This document shows, one piece after another, positions 61,800 through 64,000 of a DNA stretch of 64,000 nt. Position numbers and translations under genes: made by a program. The stretch covers positions 54,330,678 to 54,394,677 of the forward strand of contig CM067354.1 of assembly GCA_034190875.2 (NCBI GenBank). The letters are read 5' to 3'. Origin of the DNA: Urechis unicinctus (taxonomy: Eukaryota; Annelida; Polychaeta; Xenopneusta; Urechidae). The number at the start of each line of letters is the position of its first letter. Position 1 is the first letter of the stretch. Under the pieces are notes generated by a model. That model ran no database searches. It had not been told where the DNA came from and worked only from the letters and a program-made list of their open reading frames with translations.

Positions 61800-62345
61800 A
61801 AATGATGAAAAGAAAAATGCGACACATTACACACAATTTCTGCAAACTTTTCTTCATCAAAGGGTACACTGATAATGTGGAATCCTTTTATTGTGTACAA
61901 CACAAAGTCACAATTCTGTACACCATAAATTCCCATCTGTCCCTGCACTTGAGTGTAATAAGCACTGTTGTGCTTGAGGTGAAGAAGCTGTGCATCTTTT
62001 AATTAACCATAGTTTATAAAGAACGGGCACATTTCTCTTTCTTGGAACCCAATCGAGAGCTGGAGTGGTAACGGGTATACTGTCTCCAAATATTTTAGAA
62101 ATGAGCACAGACGGGTCAGTATCTGGTTTGTTCATGATGGTGTGCATCCTGGTACACACCTGGTGGAACACCGAGGCTGTGATTCGTCCTCGCTTCATTG
62201 CATGCCAGGCTGAGTTATCGCTTGCCCTTTAGTATCTGAATCAATGAGTAATTGACAAATCGGACAAAATCATTTGCAGTGCAGGCAACTGTGGTGGCTC
62301 CCGGTATGGCTTGAGCAGACTGTATGATGTGCCCGACAAACTCCT
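61800..62345 (-). pseudogene. YqaJ-type nuclease/recombinase remnant, catalytic centre deleted
   Basis: On the minus strand: KEFVGHIIQSAQAIPGATT (about 62320-62270), stop, then SAWHAMKRGRITASVFHQVCTR (62215-62150) through KIFGDSIP and ALDWVPRKRNVPVLYKLW (62070-62005). After a one-base frame change comes AYYTQVQGQMGIYGVQNCDF followed by IISVPFDEEKFAEIV (61955-61835). GRITAS..F, ALxWG-like and YYxQVQGQM are hallmarks of the YqaJ exonuclease family. The part with the catalytic Asp and ExK residues, normally between the last two, is missing, so it is inactive. It lies tail to tail with the THAP gene, 300 bp apart. Confidence 0.65.
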
Positions 62346-62349
62346 TTGC

Positions 62350-62798
62350 TCTGTCCATCACACCCAGTCAGAGGCATGTTGGCTCTTGCTCTGGAGACTG
62401 AGATGAAGGTTGACTTGGGTCTTTCGAGTAGCATGAGGATTGCTCTGATAAACAGAAAGAATCAATAAAGTGACTTCATTCTGTTTGCATACTCCAGTTG
62501 TCTATTTTGTACAATCAGTTCTATAAATATTACACTTTATTCAGCTTAACTTTAGCATATTTGCAGTAAACTGAAGCATTTCCATATCTGTCTGATTTTG
62601 TGTGCCAGGCCCTGTAGCTGTTCCTCTGAGGTGGGCAACCTGTCCCTTGACAAGGGTCAAAGGCATCAACTTGTTTACCAAGTGATGACTCCAGTGTGGT
62701 TCTATACCTAACAGATACAAAAATGATAGTAGAAATTACTCATGGACTTAATAATCCTAACTGACAACTTTAGTCTGGGATAAATATAGCTAATGTTA
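62350..62798. other. No further gene recognised
   Basis: Flank of the YqaJ remnant; short frames only. Confidence 0.35.
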
Positions 62799-63987
62799 TC
62801 AGGGGCGTAGCTTCCAATAGGCCGTGCAGGCCGCGGCCTACATTTTTCCCCAGAAAGTGGAAAAAATATAAATTCCAAAAATGAAATAAAAATCGGACGT
62901 TTGGGGGGCAGGGGTATTGGAACACCAGAAACAAGATTTGCCAAGAACAGACAGTGATTGATTTGTCGGAATATACACGTATACAATGGTTTATATTCTT
63001 TATACCCCAAGGAAGTGTGCGAACGACTGGAGCCCGCATATAGTAAAGTTCGGGCCGGCCGCGTATTGTTAAGTTCCGCCTTTTAAACATTTCAAAGGAT
63101 GGTTGGTGGGCGCTTTTTCTTTGAAATGTAAACAGACCAAGAGCCTGACAGAGGTCATCATGACCGAAAAAATTCACAAGTATCCGGATATCGGATGACT
63201 TACTCTACCTCCTGTAGACGAAGACACCAAACAAAAGTTGTTAAATGGAACCTGGCCATAATGTCTTCAGTTCTCATTTCCATTTTCTTTTTCTTAGTTT
63301 CAAACCTTCAATAAGTTGTATTTAATTGTGTGCTTAGTACAATAACTCACAGGTATATTTTAAAAGTGGATTTGTCCTGTCCTTAGATAGATTTTTCTTG
63401 CATACCAGATGGGGATATCTTTAGTTTTTACCAGTGATCGAAAATCTCCTCTTATCACCCGCGCCCCCACCCCCCACACCCCCGCATGTAAGCCGACTCG
63501 CACAACGTAACGTTGTAAACAATGTGACGTCACTTTCCCAACCACTGTATCTGAATAACTCTTGTTTTTATATCAAAATGCATCATTTCGATAAGTTTGT
63601 ATACAGACAATAGTGTAGGGGATCATTGCTCGCCTCGCACCCGGGCGTACCGAGTTCGATTCCCAGTCGGGCGGATTTTGTTTTTTAGTTATTTGTCTTT
63701 TAACAATTTTAATTTTAAATACCATTATTTATCATTGTAGTTTTCTTTTCTGGGGCATTTGGAACGAGTAGTAAGCTGCGAAAAATCAGCGGTTATTCCA
63801 GTCATGAGACTTAAATCTAAGTAAAATGTCATCATATATATGGTCTGTGAAACATTCTTATTTGTACCAAATATATGCCAAAATGCACCTCTGACATTCT
63901 AGGGTCAAAAATATTTCGTAGGGAGCATGCCCCCAGACCACCCTAGAATTCGGCCTACACATTGATTCCATCCAAGATACGCCGCTG
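62799..63987. mobile_element. hAT-like non-autonomous element with 5-bp target-site repeat
   Basis: Starts CAGGGGCGTAGCTTCC (62799) and ends with the near reverse complement of it (GATACGCCGCTG, ending 63987). The inner TIR also pairs around AGGCCG/CGGCCT. GTTAT flanks both ends directly (62794-62798 and 63988-63992). CAGGGGCG ends are typical of hAT-superfamily MITEs, although these more often have 8-bp duplications. No transposase frame is present; a tRNA-like block lies inside at about 63612-63690. Confidence 0.65.
63612..63690 (+). mobile_element. tRNA-like block (SINE head) inside the hAT-like element
   Basis: GGGGATCATTGCTCGCCTCG, then GAGTTCGATTCCCAGTCGGG, has a good B box and acceptor-like pairing but no full cloverleaf. 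It is followed by a T-rich tract. Probably a tRNA-derived SINE piece and not a functional tRNA. Confidence 0.5.
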
Positions 63988-64000
63988 GTTATCTCATATG

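Noticed and set aside
63612..63690. Functional tRNA gene
   Set aside because: B box and some pairing are present, but no full cloverleaf or anticodon arm could be drawn; more likely a SINE head.

Overview
This is a eukaryotic, metazoan-type window. It is AT-rich, with GT-AG introns, TATA boxes and AATAAA signals. It carries tRNA-derived SINE-like blocks, non-LTR, Polinton-like, THAP/YqaJ and DDE transposon remnants, and very long microsatellites. A marine invertebrate, perhaps a lophotrochozoan, is my best guess. I cannot name the species, and a 100-N gap (51695-51794) shows that this is a draft scaffold.

Left part (1-29.4 kb): a tandem cluster of three-exon Ras-like GTPase genes. Copy A (1-273) is only an exon 3. 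B (8874-9947) and D (20431-21508) are intact, encoding 243 and 245 aa. C (16964-17816) is truncated and has lost its DxxG motif. An orphan promoter without a gene lies at 7345-7611, and a second partial one at 26885-27260. Between the genes lie repeated spacers, antisense non-LTR retrotransposon 3' ends, and decayed pieces of a Polinton/Maverick-like element: a capsid-like ORF, the start of a packaging-type ATPase and, in the largest remnant near 25.4-29.1 kb, further ORFs and an integrase-like piece.

Middle (29.4-32.1 kb): a run of about 2.6 kb of ATGT tetranucleotide repeat, seeded next to an inverted GTPase exon 3/intron fragment and carrying recurring copies of an intron-derived unit.

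32.1-51.7 kb: copy E (35319-36395, frameshifted), followed by a large palindrome whose inverted arm ends in an inverted exon 3 (copy F). A 2.9-kb DNA transposon with 37-bp terminal inverted repeats and TA target sites sits inside that arm. Copy G (44461-45489) is a hybrid: its first exon begins as one paralog type and switches to E-type near 44653. From there the whole 9.1-kb unit repeats almost identically until the gap. This looks like unequal crossing-over inside exon 1, or a haplotype duplicated by the assembler.

Right part (51.8-64 kb): no GTPase sequence. It has micro- and minisatellites, and one large coding exon on the minus strand (58075-59339) for a disordered acidic protein with regularly spaced YxxPhi motifs. 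It also has a THAP-domain gene with an odd 62-bp interruption, a convergent YqaJ-nuclease remnant, and a hAT-like non-autonomous element (62799-63987).

The GTPases share substitutions at the positions of Ras Gly13 (Asn) and Gln61 (Tyr), a polyserine N-terminus and no CaaX box. They are therefore predicted to be slow-hydrolysing, non-prenylated members of the Di-Ras/RasD-like side of the Ras family.
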